From the NCBI RefSeq assembly GCF_041146795.1, contig NC_135185.1:27649529-27713528 (forward strand): a DNA stretch of 64,000 nt. Reading direction: 5' to 3'. The position numbers were made by a program, and so were the translations under genes. Shown here piece after piece: positions 47,255-57,167 of the stretch. Under the pieces are notes generated by a model. It made no database searches. It saw only the letters and a program-made list of their open reading frames with translations, and was not told the origin of the DNA. Source of the DNA: Maylandia zebra. Its lineage: Eukaryota; Chordata; Actinopteri; Cichliformes; Cichlidae. Within the stretch, counting starts at the first letter, position 1. Every line of letters starts with the position of its first letter.

Positions 47255-47388
47255 GTAACTAAGTAAGAAAGTAACAAATTACTTACAAAAATAAGCAATC
47301 AGTAAAGTAATGGGATTAATTTCTTGGAGAAGTAATCAGTAATTAGTAAATAATTACTATTTTCAAGTAACTTGACCAACACAGGGTA
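47255..47388 (-). repeat. Fragment of a 'gtaac'-rich non-autonomous DNA transposon (unit 1)
   Basis: Repeated motifs 'aagtaactaagtaa', 'aagtaatgggattaat', 'agtaatcagtaattag' and the terminal phrase 'aagtaacttgaccaacac' are characteristic of a dispersed fish repeat usually classed with hAT-like non-autonomous elements. Copies: about 53,745-53,878 and 60,235-60,367. Confidence 0.4.
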
Positions 47389-48543
47389 TTACCGTATGAA
47401 GTGGCAGATGTTAAAGAAACTGTTCGGCTACATGTCCAGTAGGTGGTGCAGACGACTGTCAGGATCCACTAATTCACCACAGTCAGAGTCTTTTGGATTA
47501 CCTCTGCATCAGCTGAAGGAGTTAGTTTATTTAGTTTTTTGGTTATGTCATAGAATAAAAAGGCCCACATTTTGGAAGGATTTAAGCCCATAAATAAACA
47601 GCAGAAATATCCATGTATAGAAAACCTTTTTCTATTAGAAAAAATTCTAATAATGTATAGATACATATCAATACTCAATAACTCATTGTTCCACTTACAA
47701 TAGCTGTAAGTGCAGCTTACCATGACTTGAGTGTTATCTCACACATCAACCACGGTAAAGCGTGTTATAGACAAGCCAGCCCACTGTGACCATTTCATGC
47801 TTTGCCTCTTTCAAAGTGTGAAATATACATGCATGCAAAAATTGCAGTAAGCTGTGGTTACAGCAGAGGGAGACATTTTATTTCAAGCCAAAGTGAAAAG
47901 AACCACAGGAAAGCATTTAAAAATGAAATTATTAACACATTTACAATTAAATATACATCAGCTGCCTAGCACTGCTCTGCTCACTACTGTGATATGGAGT
48001 TGCACACAAGTGTTTCTGTTTGCAACACTTTGCAAGATGTTGAAAGAGATGGAAGGAAAGATCTTACTGTGAACTAGCTCCGGCCTTGAGTTGAATTATT
48101 TCTTCAAGAAGTCACTTGGATGAGTGACGAAATGTTTCTCCCACACATAGGGTTTTAGATAGCACCTCCTCTCCTGACTTAGCTTGTTTTTGTTTGTTAT
48201 TTTGGCCTGTGTTCACCAGGGAGTTAAGTTTTCAGTGGAGACAAATAAACCACCGTTCACTTAATAAATAGTTTTTTCTTCCCAAACCGTCACTTCCTTT
48301 TTAACCCTTATGCTACGTTCCTGTACCCCTAGACTGGGGCGTAACACATCTGAAATGAAAAGCCTGTAAACGTGTGTTCCAGCCTCCTGACTTTGCTGGC
48401 ACTCGGTCTTCATACTCGACTCCAGATCTGGACTTGTGTTGAACTCGACTGAGGTGGTCTGATCAGACACAGCGCTGCTGTTTGCTGCAGCTGTCCAAAA
48501 ATCACAGACAAAGTCAGGAATGTTTTTACCTCGTCTAGCTGCT

Positions 48544-48571
48544 CTGTGTGTGTGTGTGTGTGTGTGTGTGT
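48544..48571. repeat. (GT)n microsatellite, unit 1
   Basis: About 28 bases of GT repeat. The equivalents are longer at 55,033-55,062 (unit 2) and 61,527-61,578 (unit 3). Confidence 0.9.
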
Positions 48572-48696
48572 ACAGGTCACATGACAGCACAGCATTTTCT
48601 ACCCACAGTTTGAACTGAGCAAGAAATAACAAATGTATTTATTCAACTTACAGACAATAAAAAAACAAACAGGAATCAGTGTAAAATTTAATAACT

Positions 48697-48702
48697 TTTA
48701 TT
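48697..48702 (-). terminator. Poly(A) signal of the 509-aa gene, copy 1
   Basis: AATAAA on the minus strand ('catcaataaaagttatt'), about 190 bases after the stop codon. Conserved in copy 2 (55,188-55,193) and copy 3 (61,704-61,709). Confidence 0.6.
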
Positions 48703-48733
48703 GATGTTAACTTTTTAAAAAGTTATTAAAAAG

Positions 48734-48880
48734 AAAACCCCAACAGAAAAACCCCTCTGAGCAAGCACTTGGCGACAGTGGGGAAGAAAAACTCCCTTTT
48801 AAGAGGGAGAAACTTCCGGCAGAACCAGGCTCAGTGAGGGGACAGCCATCTGCCGCGACCGTTCCAAGGGGTTATCACAA
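48734..48880 (-). repeat. Dispersed 'CTGGTTCTGCCGGAAG' repeat forming the 3' UTR of the 509-aa gene (unit 1)
   Basis: Reverse complement of the element at 26,355-26,570: 'tccggcagaaccaggctc', 'aaaaactcccttttaagag', 'agcaagcacttggcgacag'. It begins within ~10 bases of the ORF stop codon, so the predicted mRNA tail is transposon-derived. Copies: 55,225-55,371 and 61,741-61,887. Confidence 0.75.
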
Positions 48881-48887
48881 TTTTTTT

Positions 48888-50417
48888 CTACAATGCATCA
48901 ACCTTGTTTTGTCTCCTGGTGAAACAAAACAGTCGGCCTATAGATGAGAAAAACCGACGTATGCAACTTGGCTTCTTCGAAAGTTTGGCTGCCTCTTCTA
49001 TGAAAATTTTAACAATCGTATTGTCGACTGTTGGTTCATTTAATTCCATGTTTTGCAGAACTACTTCTGCCTCTTGCCACTGTTTACACAGGGCTTTGAA
49101 AATCACCTTCTCAAAGTTTTTGAACTTCCTTAAGGGGATTTGATCAATTTCATCCCTGATTTTAGCCCAGATTTTTTCGCTAAGCCTCTTGTAGATGGTT
49201 AAAACTCTTTCTGGACTTATGACTTTACCTGATTTTTTTATAACCCGCTTAACTAGTTCTTCCATACATGTTTCCACAAAAAATCGGTATTTTTCTTTGT
49301 TTTGAGACAATTCATCCTTTGCTACCAAAGGGTGTTTTTTGAATTGATTTTGCATGCTGGCTTCATGTTGAGCCGAGGATTTCTTTGGGGTTACATCATT
49401 TTCCAAAGAGGTTCCTGCTTTATCTACAGCCTGCGTGGTGTCACGGTTTTTCTTGTCTATTGGAGTTCTGGGCTCGTCAGATGTATCAATGATATTTGTG
49501 GCAACATTTTCTGCTGTGTTGTTCACGTTGACTGTTGTTTTCTGTTGTTCAGGAGCTGTCTGTGTCTCCTTTGAGGCCACTGTTGTTGTGATGTTTTCTG
49601 TGATGTTGATCAAATCCCTTGTTTTCTGTAGAATCACAGCCTTAATGTGATCTGCCAGCGATGCATTATCCTCTGAGTTTTCAGGTGTTTCCATGGTATT
49701 TTGGATATTAGTGATAAGTGTGGCACCAGCGGAATTTTCTGCTGTGCTGTTCACGTTGACTGTTGCTTTCTGTAAAATAACAACTGGCACACAGATTAGA
49801 TTTCCCATGATGCGGTCACCTGTGTTAGAGGTCTGTGCAAGTTCAGGAGCTGTTTCTGTCTCCTCTAAGGCCACTGTTGTTGTGCTATTTTCTGGGATGT
49901 TTAACAAATCCATTGCTTTCTGTAGAATCACAGCCTTAATTTGATCTGCCAGCGATGCATAATCCTCTGAGTTTTCAGTTGTTTCCGTGGTATTTTGGAT
50001 ATTAGTGATAAATGTGACATCAGCGGAATTTTCTGCTGTGCTGTGCAAGTTGGCTGTTGTTTCCTGTGAAATATGAGCTGGCATTTCCGTGTTGCGGTCA
50101 ACTGTGTTAGAGGTCTGTGCAAGTTCAGGAGCTGTCTGTGTCTGCTTTAAGGCCACTGTTGTTGTGCTAGTGACAGCAGTGTCCTGGCAAAACCTCAGTT
50201 CTGCACCTGCTGACAGTGAGCATAGGGCAATGACATTATCTACAAAATTACATAGCCTTCCTATGGTGGCATTTTCGGCGTAATCAGACCGCAACTGTTG
50301 CCACTGCTCATGTGTAACATTATTTAGCAATTCCTCTAGCAGTGGCCTAACATCATTTGCAGGAGTGGAATGACTCCTGACATTGTCTGGATTGCTCCTA
50401 GCTGTGTTGTTGTCCAT
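48888..50417 (-). CDS. Unknown 509-aa protein, copy 1 (intronless)
   Basis: I do not recognise this protein. It is one uninterrupted frame with the first ATG ~86 bases below a TATA box and a stop just before a dispersed repeat. Residues ~20-80 look helical ('DVRPLLEELLNNVTHEQWQQ'). Residues 84-310 are Thr/Asn/Glu-rich and built of internal repeats: 84-177, 178-275 and a partial one from 276, each starting TTTVA and holding 'ETENS/ETPENSED.ASLAD.IKAVILQ'. A linker with 'EPRTPIDKKNRDTT' follows. Residues ~368-475 form a Lys/Glu-rich, probably helical module ('FFVETCMEELVKRVIKKSGK', 'RVLTIYKRLSEKIWAKI'). The end is basic and amphipathic with two Cys ('CIRRFFSSIGRLFCFTRR'), perhaps membrane-touching. 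No signal peptide or catalytic motif is seen. It is tail-to-tail with adam17. The long open frame, promoter and poly(A) signal argue for a real gene. Confidence 0.75.
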   Translation of the reverse strand: MDNNTARSNPDNVRSHSTPANDVRPLLEELLNNVTHEQWQQLRSDYAENATIGRLCNFVDNVIALCSLSAGAELRFCQDTAVTSTTTVALKQTQTAPELAQTSNTVDRNTEMPAHISQETTANLHSTAENSADVTFITNIQNTTETTENSEDYASLADQIKAVILQKAMDLLNIPENSTTTVALEETETAPELAQTSNTGDRIMGNLICVPVVILQKATVNVNSTAENSAGATLITNIQNTMETPENSEDNASLADHIKAVILQKTRDLINITENITTTVASKETQTAPEQQKTTVNVNNTAENVATNIIDTSDEPRTPIDKKNRDTTQAVDKAGTSLENDVTPKKSSAQHEASMQNQFKKHPLVAKDELSQNKEKYRFFVETCMEELVKRVIKKSGKVISPERVLTIYKRLSEKIWAKIRDEIDQIPLRKFKNFEKVIFKALCKQWQEAEVVLQNMELNEPTVDNTIVKIFIEEAAKLSKKPSCIRRFFSSIGRLFCFTRRQNKVDAL

Positions 50418-50502
50418 TTTGCTTCAATATCTATTTGTTTGCTGTTAATGTCTTCTCTCTGTTTGTTAAAGCGAGCGTTAGAAAAAACAGAGTTGCAGAG
50501 GG

Positions 50503-50600
50503 CTATTTATAGGTTTTTGTCTGTATGACGTCTTTGAAGCCCCGCCCACTTCAAGTGTGACGTCTTTGAAGCCTTTGATCTAAGCCCCGCCCACTTCGAG
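50503..50600 (-). promoter_or_regulatory. TATA/GC-box promoter of the 509-aa gene, copy 1
   Basis: Minus-strand CTATAAATAG at 50,503-50,512 is a consensus TATA box. Upstream lie two GC boxes (GTGGGCGGGG, plus-strand coordinates 50,540-50,549 and 50,585-50,594) and two copies of 'tgacgtctttgaagc' starting at 50,526 and 50,558. Each of those contains a CRE half-site. The start site would be near 50,475, leaving a ~55-base 5' UTR. Confidence 0.65.
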
Positions 50601-50638
50601 CAAAAAAAGAATGCGCTCGGAGAGTGTGGTTTGTTTGT

Positions 50639-50666
50639 CTCTCTCTCTCTCTCTCCCCCCCCCCCC
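50639..50666. repeat. (CT)n(C)n tract, unit 1
   Basis: A CT run of about 16 bases followed by 12 C, just upstream of the 509-aa promoter. Confidence 0.9.
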
Positions 50667-50779
50667 AAGCTTCATCACAGCCTCCCATAATAATAACTTT
50701 AGTAATGGTAGCAGTTAAAATATTGTCTGGTTTCATTTGGAACAACGATAGTTGTTTCGTTTATCGTTGATTGTTGATC

Positions 50780-50924
50780 TATTACAGTCGACCAGGTGAC
50801 AACAATCACGTTGAAAAATCATTTATTTATAGTTGGCCGGAAACTAAAGCTGCTGTCACTTGGACTATTCCGTAGCACCCACCCGAGTAGTCGTCCTCGT
50901 CCCTGCACTGCACGTCGATCTCAG
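50780..50924 (+). other. Possible plus-strand exon end with strong splice donor (unit 1)
   Basis: A segment richer in G+C ends in 'cgatctcag|gtaagaatg', an excellent GT donor at 50,925, and is followed by AT-rich intron-like DNA. With the nearby promoter elements it could be a first exon transcribed divergently from the 509-aa gene. Repeated with donors at about 57,426 and 63,954. No partner acceptor or recognised coding sequence was found. Confidence 0.3.
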
Positions 50925-51326
50925 GTAAGAATGTATTTATTTAGTCATTGTTTGAATGCTGAATTTGGAAAAACAGTCAAGATTGCTTGATATTTATAGT
51001 CTATTAAAATGTATATTATAGTATATTTAAAATGTGGGGAAAATTTCTCAATAGAAATGTCTAAAATATCATAATTTGGTTCCCAAGTATAAATAACATT
51101 TAAAGCTATCTTGGACAGAAGGAAAAGAGTATGTATTTCTTAGAAAACGCGAAATCTGCACAAACATACCATTTTCATGTCATAATGTTCTTTCTGTTAT
51201 AAAGCTATATTAGCAAAGGTGCTGTAAAGTTGTTAGCAGTGTGTCAGCTTGGTGACCTGCCACAGAGTACCTTTGTGACGTCATTCGCTATGCTCCAGAT
51301 CGGATGGGTGGTGCAGGACGCCCGAC
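50925..51326. other. Right end of unit 1, no recognised gene
   Basis: AT-rich DNA ending in a more GC-rich stretch with 'tttgtgacgtcattcgctat' (a CRE near 51,277) just before the unit junction. Copy in unit 2 at about 57,426-57,827. In unit 3 it is cut off by the window end. Confidence 0.4.
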
Positions 51327-52834
51327 GACTCTCATCTATATACAATTCCCAGCAGCAGACAACTCCAACATTCTGTATTTAATATTTGAATATATATTTT
51401 TTAATTTTCTGTCTGTGTGCCAAGGTGAGCTATGCACCTGTTTATTGTTACCTGCTGTGTCTCATGTTAAGAAAACATGTATGGTCAAAATAAAAACACT
51501 AGCTTTTAGTGTACAGGATGGATGTGAATGTTAGTGAACAAAACAGGCCTGCTGTATATCAGATGATGTGTATATTCTTAATGTTTTTATGCTTACAAAA
51601 CTCTACTCAAGTTTCTTTTAAAGTTTTTGCTTGCATTTCCTACACAAATGTCAAAATAATAAAAAATCTTTGTGCACTGATACATGGTCTCACATTTTTA
51701 TCTATTCAGCTGCTGTGTGATGCACACCAGTGGTCCTCACTGCGCAATGTTAAAAGAAAGGCTTCATTTTTATCAGCTGGTTTTCACATAGGCCAAACAT
51801 CTCTAAGGATATTTCTCCATTGTCTATAAATACATGTCAACAACATGTAGCAACAACTACTACTGATTCATACATGTCCATCACTTTGGATGAGTGCATG
51901 TTTTTTTGCACACTGTCATCCTGTGCACTGTTCCAGCATGATTAGACCTTAGCGATGAACCTTGTTGCCAAAAAGCAAAGCCAGTGGGAGCAACATCTTC
52001 CAGAGCTAAAGCTCCGTTCACCAGCACTACTGGTGAGCCTTGTCTATAACAATGCCATGTTTACATCACATACCAAATGTAGTCATTTTTTTTTTAAATT
52101 AACAGAATGATATATAGGATGTGATACTGATTACATAGTACTGATCCTCACCTGAGTACATTTTGTTTTATAATTTCCCTGAGGTCCAGAACATCTCCAT
52201 CATAATGATCATATCTTGTTTGGGGATGCTGCCCTGCCACACAGTTTGTAGGCCTCAAAAACCTGTTGATCTCAGTACACCTGCAGATTCAAGGAGACAT
52301 ACTTTTACAGGTGACAGTATGTACTAAAGTATATGTAATTTAAACTTTTTTCATAACATTATGAAGTTGTGTGATATGCGAGTGAGAGATTATGACAAAC
52401 ATCCAGAAAAGTCTTGTGATCATGCAGTCATGTCTGAAACTTCTCCCACACCGAGTGCAAGACAGGGTGGAAAAACCCTTTAATTCATAGTGTTCTTGTT
52501 GCAGTGAAACGCTAAAAGATTTAAAACAAAAAATAAGGGCACATAAAGTGACACTGCTTGCTTTTTGCAAACTACTTTCACAAAAAGCCCATTATGGATT
52601 ATGCTCAAGTACACTGTTGTGTAAAATTTACTTTAGTAAATTTACTTGTTTCATGCTTGGTCATGCAAGTTCTGTAAGTGAGTGAAAATAATTCCACAAT
52701 TTCTTTTAGACATTATTAGACACTCTAAGCTTTTTGAAAAAGAAAATGATCAAATTGTAACACAGAGTGTGGTCAGACTGCTTTTGTTACACACAAATAC
52801 CTGTACACGTTTGTAAATCTTAGTTTACGCTAAG

Positions 52835-53322
52835 AGATCAGAGGAGAAGGGTGGAGTGCCCACTCCAGGTCAGGGATGAGTTCCTCCTCCAAGTGGAAGA
52901 GTTTAAGTATCTCAGGGTCTTGTTCACGAGTGATGGGAGAAGGGAGCAGGAGATCGACAGACAGATTGGTGCTCTCAATTTACTGGTCAATCTAGGTCCC
53001 TACCCTCACCTGTGGTCACGAGCTGTGGGTAGTGACTGAAAGAACAAGACTGCAGATACAAATGGCTAATATGAGCTTCCTCAGACGCGTGGATGGCCTC
53101 TCCCTTAGAGGGGAGGCCAAGTGGCTTCTTTCCACATGGAAAGAAGCCACTTGAGGTGGTTCGGGCATCTGAGAAGAACACCTCCTGGGGTGAGGTGATC
53201 CGGGCATGTCCCACTGAGAGGAGGCCCCCGTGCCTTGGTGTTCCCCCAAACAAGCTGAAGGAGGTGGGTGGGGAGAGGGAGGTCTGGGCTTCTTTGCTTG
53301 GGCTGCTGCCCCCGTGATCCGC
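52835..53322 (+). pseudogene. Truncated LINE fragment in unit 2
   Basis: Same insertion as at 46,345-46,832, duplicated with the unit. It differs by single substitutions (for example 'cagacgcgtgg' for 'cagaagcgtgg'). Confidence 0.75.
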
Positions 53323-55030
53323 GATCCAGTAGAGTTGAGTATGTGGGTTACGCCCATTAAAAACTTGCCAGATTTTCTAATACAATACCAAACAGCACAT
53401 TCTGCTATTCACTCTTGCTTTGAGCTTTGATACCCAGGTGCTCCAGTCATGTTCCTGATTGATACAAGTTTGATTTACTGAATACTAGCTAAGCAATCTA
53501 AGCAATCTACAGAATCTACAGAATCAACAAATTTCTTCCAGTCAGCGAATGCTGCATATAATTTTATTTTTTGCTTGTTGCAACGTGCATAAAATTAAAA
53601 GGTTAAAACTAATGAAACTAGTTTTGAATTTTTTTTTTCAGTTGATTCAATTTTATATCATGAAATATGCAGAAAAAATAGAATTGGGCTGAAAGGTCTA
53701 ATGCTTCATAACGTATTCAGGTTGTGTATCATATTTTTTAAAAGTAACTAAGTAAGAAAGTAACAAATTACTTACAAAAATAAGCAATCAGTAAAGTAAT
53801 GGGATTAATTTCTTGGAGAAGTAATCAGTAATTAGTAAATAATTACTATTTTCAAGTAACTTGACCAACACAGGGTATTACCGTATGAAGTGGCAGATGT
53901 TAAAGAAACTGTTCGGCTACATATCCAGTAGGTGGTGCAGACGACTGTCAGGATCCACTAATTCACCACAGTCAGAGTCTTTTGGATTACCTCTGCATCA
54001 GCTGAAGGAGTTAGTTTATTTAGTTTTTTGGTTATGTCATAGAATAAAAAGGCCCACATTTTGGAAGGATTTAAGCCCATAAATAAACAGCAGAAATATC
54101 CATGTATAGAAAACCTTTTTCTATTAGAAAAAATTCTAATAATGTATAGATACATATCAATACTCAATAACTCATTGTTCCACTTACAATAGCTGTAAGT
54201 GCAGCTTACCATGACTTGAGTGTTATCTCACACATCAACCACGGTAAAGCGTGTTATAGACAAGCCAGCCCACTGTGACCATTTCATGCTTTGCCTCTTT
54301 CAAAGTGTGAAATATACATGCATGCAAAAATTGCAGTAAGCTGTGGTTACAGCAGAGGGAGACATTTTATTTCAAGCCAAAGTGAAAAGAACCACAGGAA
54401 AGCATTTAAAAATGAAATTATTAACACATTTACAATTAAATATACATCAGCTGCCTAGCACTGCTCTGCTCACTACTGTGATATGGAGTTGCACACAAGT
54501 GTTTCTGTTTGCAACACTTTGCAAGATGTTGAAAGAGATGGAAGGAAAGATCTTACTGTGAACTAGCTCCGGCCTTGAGTTGAATTATTTCTTCAAGAAG
54601 TCACTTGGATGAGTGACGAAATGTTTCTCCCACACATAGGGTTTTAGATAGCACCTCCTCTCCTGACTTAGCTTGTTTTTGTTTGTTATTTTGGCCTGTG
54701 TTCACCAGGGAGTTAAGTTTTCAGTGGAGACAAATAAACCACCGTTCACTTAATAAATTGTTTTTTCTTCCCAAACCGTCACTTCCTTTTTAACCCTTAT
54801 GCTACGTTCCTGTACCCCTAGACTGGGGCGTAACACATCTGAAATGAAAAGCCTGTAAACGTGTGTTCCAGCCTCCTGACTTTGCTGGCACTCGGTCTTC
54901 ATACTCGACTCCAGATCTGGACTTGTGTTGAACTCGACTGAGGTGGTCTGATCAGACACAGCGCTGCTGTTTGCTGCAGCTGTCCAAAAATCACAGACAA
55001 AGTCAGGAATGTTTTTACCTCGTCTAGCTG

Positions 55031-55032
<2 letters not shown>

Positions 55033-55062
<30 letters not shown>
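55033..55062. repeat. (GT)n microsatellite, unit 2
   Basis: Second copy of the tract, about 30 bases of GT. Confidence 0.9.
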
Positions 55063-55064
<2 letters not shown>

Positions 55065-55187
55065 AGGTCACATGACAGCACAGCATTTTCTACCCACAGT
55101 TTGAACTGAGCAAGAAATAACAAATGTATTTATTCAACTTACAGACAATAAAAAAACAAACAGAAATCAGTGTAAAATTTAATAACT

Positions 55188-55193
55188 TTTATT
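55188..55193 (-). terminator. Poly(A) signal of the 509-aa gene, copy 2
   Basis: Same AATAAA as in copy 1, in the same position relative to the ORF. Confidence 0.6.
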
Positions 55194-55224
55194 GATGTTA
55201 ACTTTTTAAAAAGTTATTAAAAAG

Positions 55225-55371
55225 AAAACCCCAACAGAAAAACCCCTCTGAGCAAGCACTTGGCGACAGTGGGGAAGAAAAACTCCCTTTTAAGAGGGAG
55301 AAACTTCCGGCAGAACCAGGCTCAGTGAGGGGACAGCCATCTGCCGCGACCGTTCCAAGGGGTTATCACAA
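55225..55371 (-). repeat. Dispersed repeat after the ORF, unit 2
   Basis: Duplicate of the element at 48,734-48,880. Confidence 0.75.
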
Positions 55372-55378
55372 TTTTTTT

Positions 55379-56908
55379 CTACAATGCATCAACCTTGTTT
55401 TGTCTCCTGGTGAAACAAAACAGTCGGCCTATAGATGAGAAAAACCGACGTATGCAACTTGGCTTCTTCGAAAGTTTGGCTGCCTCTTCTATGAAAATTT
55501 TAACAATCGTATTGTCGACTGTTGGTTCATTTAATTCCATGTTTTGCAGAACTACTTCTGCCTCTTGCCACTGTTTACACAGGGCTTTGAAAATCACCTT
55601 CTCAAAGTTTTTGAACTTCCTTAAGGGGATTTGATCAATTTCATCCCTGATTTTAGCCCAGATTTTTTCACTAAGCCTCTTGTAGATGGTTAAAACTCTT
55701 TCTGGACTTATGACTTTACCTGATTTTTTTATAACCCGCTTAACTAGTTCTTCCATACATGTTTCCACAAAAAATCGGTATTTTTCTTTGTTTTGAGACA
55801 ATTCATCCTTTGCTACCAAAGGGTGTTTTTTGAATTGATTTTGCATGCTGGCTTCATGTTGAGCCGAGGATTTCTTTGGGGTTACATCATTTTCCAAAGA
55901 GGTTCCTGCTTTATCTACAGCCTGCGTGGTGTCACGGTTTTTCTTGTCTATTGGAGTTCTGGGCTCGTCAGATGTATCAATGATATTTGTGGCAACATTT
56001 TCTGCTGTGTTGTTCACGTTGACTGTTGTTTTCTGTTGTTCAGGAGCTGTCTGTGTCTCCTTTGAGGCCACTGTTGTTGTGATGTTTTCTGTGATGTTGA
56101 TCAAATCCCTTGTTTTCTGTAGAATCACAGCCTTAATGTGATCTGCCAGCGATGCATTATCCTCTGAGTTTTCAGGTGTTTCCATGGTATTTTGGATATT
56201 AGTGATAAGTGTGGCACCAGCGGAATTTTCTGCTGTGCTGTTCACGTTGACTGTTGCTTTCTGTAAAATAACAACTGGCACACAGATTAGATTTCCCATG
56301 ATGCGGTCACCTGTGTTAGAGGTCTGTGCAAGTTCAGGAGCTGTTTCTGTCTCCTCTAAGGCCACTGTTGTTGTGCTATTTTCTGGGATGTTTAACAAAT
56401 CCATTGCTTGCTGTAGAATCACAGCCTTAATTTGATCTGCCAGCGATGCATAATCCTCTGAGTTTTCAGTTGTTTCCGTGGTATTTTGGATATTAGTGAT
56501 AAATGTGACATCAGCGGAATTTTCTGCTGTGCTGTGCAAGTTGGCTGTTGTTTCCTGTGAAATATGAGCTGGCATTTCCGTGTTGCGGTCAACTGTGTTA
56601 GAGGTCTGTGCAAGTTCAGGAGCTGTCTGTGTCTGCTTTAAGGCCACTGTTGTTGTGCTAGTGACAGCAGTGTCCTGGCAAAACCTCAGTTCTGCACCTG
56701 CTGACAGTGAGCATAGGGCAATGACATTATCTACAAAATTACATAGCCTTCCTATGGTGGCATTTTCGGCGTAATCAGACCGCAACTGTTGCCACTGCTC
56801 ATGTGTAACATTATTTAGCAATTCCTCTAGCAGTGGCCTAACATCATTTGCAGGAGTGGAATGACTCCTGACATTGTCTGGATTGCTCCTAGCTGTGTTG
56901 TTGTCCAT
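55379..56908 (-). CDS. Unknown 509-aa protein, copy 2
   Basis: Second copy in unit 2, full length with the same start, stop, TATA box and poly(A) signal. The only amino-acid difference from copies 1 and 3 is residue 167 (Lys to Gln, AAA to CAA, at about 56,408). At least one silent change is visible near 55,671 (G to A on the plus strand). No frameshift or stop has arisen, so either selection is acting or the duplication is too recent for decay to show. Confidence 0.75.
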   Translation of the reverse strand: MDNNTARSNPDNVRSHSTPANDVRPLLEELLNNVTHEQWQQLRSDYAENATIGRLCNFVDNVIALCSLSAGAELRFCQDTAVTSTTTVALKQTQTAPELAQTSNTVDRNTEMPAHISQETTANLHSTAENSADVTFITNIQNTTETTENSEDYASLADQIKAVILQQAMDLLNIPENSTTTVALEETETAPELAQTSNTGDRIMGNLICVPVVILQKATVNVNSTAENSAGATLITNIQNTMETPENSEDNASLADHIKAVILQKTRDLINITENITTTVASKETQTAPEQQKTTVNVNNTAENVATNIIDTSDEPRTPIDKKNRDTTQAVDKAGTSLENDVTPKKSSAQHEASMQNQFKKHPLVAKDELSQNKEKYRFFVETCMEELVKRVIKKSGKVISPERVLTIYKRLSEKIWAKIRDEIDQIPLRKFKNFEKVIFKALCKQWQEAEVVLQNMELNEPTVDNTIVKIFIEEAAKLSKKPSCIRRFFSSIGRLFCFTRRQNKVDAL

Positions 56909-56993
56909 TTTGCTTCAATATCTATTTGTTTGCTGTTAATGTCTTCTCTCTGTTTGTTAAAGCGAGCGTTAGAAAAAACAGAGTTGCAGAGGG

Positions 56994-57091
56994 CTATTTA
57001 TAGGTTTTTGTCTGTATGACGTCTTTGAAGCCCCGCCCACTTCAAGTGTGACGTCTTTGAAGCCTTTGATCTAAGCCCCGCCCACTTCGAG
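56994..57091 (-). promoter_or_regulatory. TATA/GC-box promoter of the 509-aa gene, copy 2
   Basis: Identical arrangement. The TATA box is at 56,994-57,003, with both GC boxes and both 'tgacgtctttgaagc' repeats present. Confidence 0.65.
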
Positions 57092-57129
57092 CAAAAAAAG
57101 AATGCGCTCGGAGAGTGTGGTTTGTTTGT

Positions 57130-57167
57130 CTCTCTCTCTCTCTCTCTCTCTCTCTCCCCCCCCCCCC
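57130..57167. repeat. (CT)n(C)n tract, unit 2
   Basis: Expanded equivalent of the unit-1 tract, with about 26 bases of CT and about 12 C. Confidence 0.9.

Larger units (their letters stand above)
44838..51326. repeat. Tandem unit 1 (6,489 bp)
   Basis: First copy of a head-to-tail duplication. The unit starts at 'gactctcatctatatac' and ends at 'ggtgcaggacgcccgac', after which the same start sequence recurs at 51,327. On the left it is preceded by unique adam17 3' UTR sequence ('tatcccacggt'), which fixes the breakpoint within a few bases. Contents in order: adam17 3' UTR end, unassigned DNA, truncated LINE, hAT-like fragment, (GT)n, dispersed repeat, 509-aa gene (minus), (CT)n(C)n, and a region with a plus-strand splice donor. 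Confidence 0.97.

Noticed and set aside
48904-50283. Plus-strand ORFs (79-90 codons) opposite the 509-aa gene
   Set aside because: They are antisense shadows that arise from the biased Thr/Asn/Val codons of the real ORF. They recur in the three copies only because the units are duplicates.
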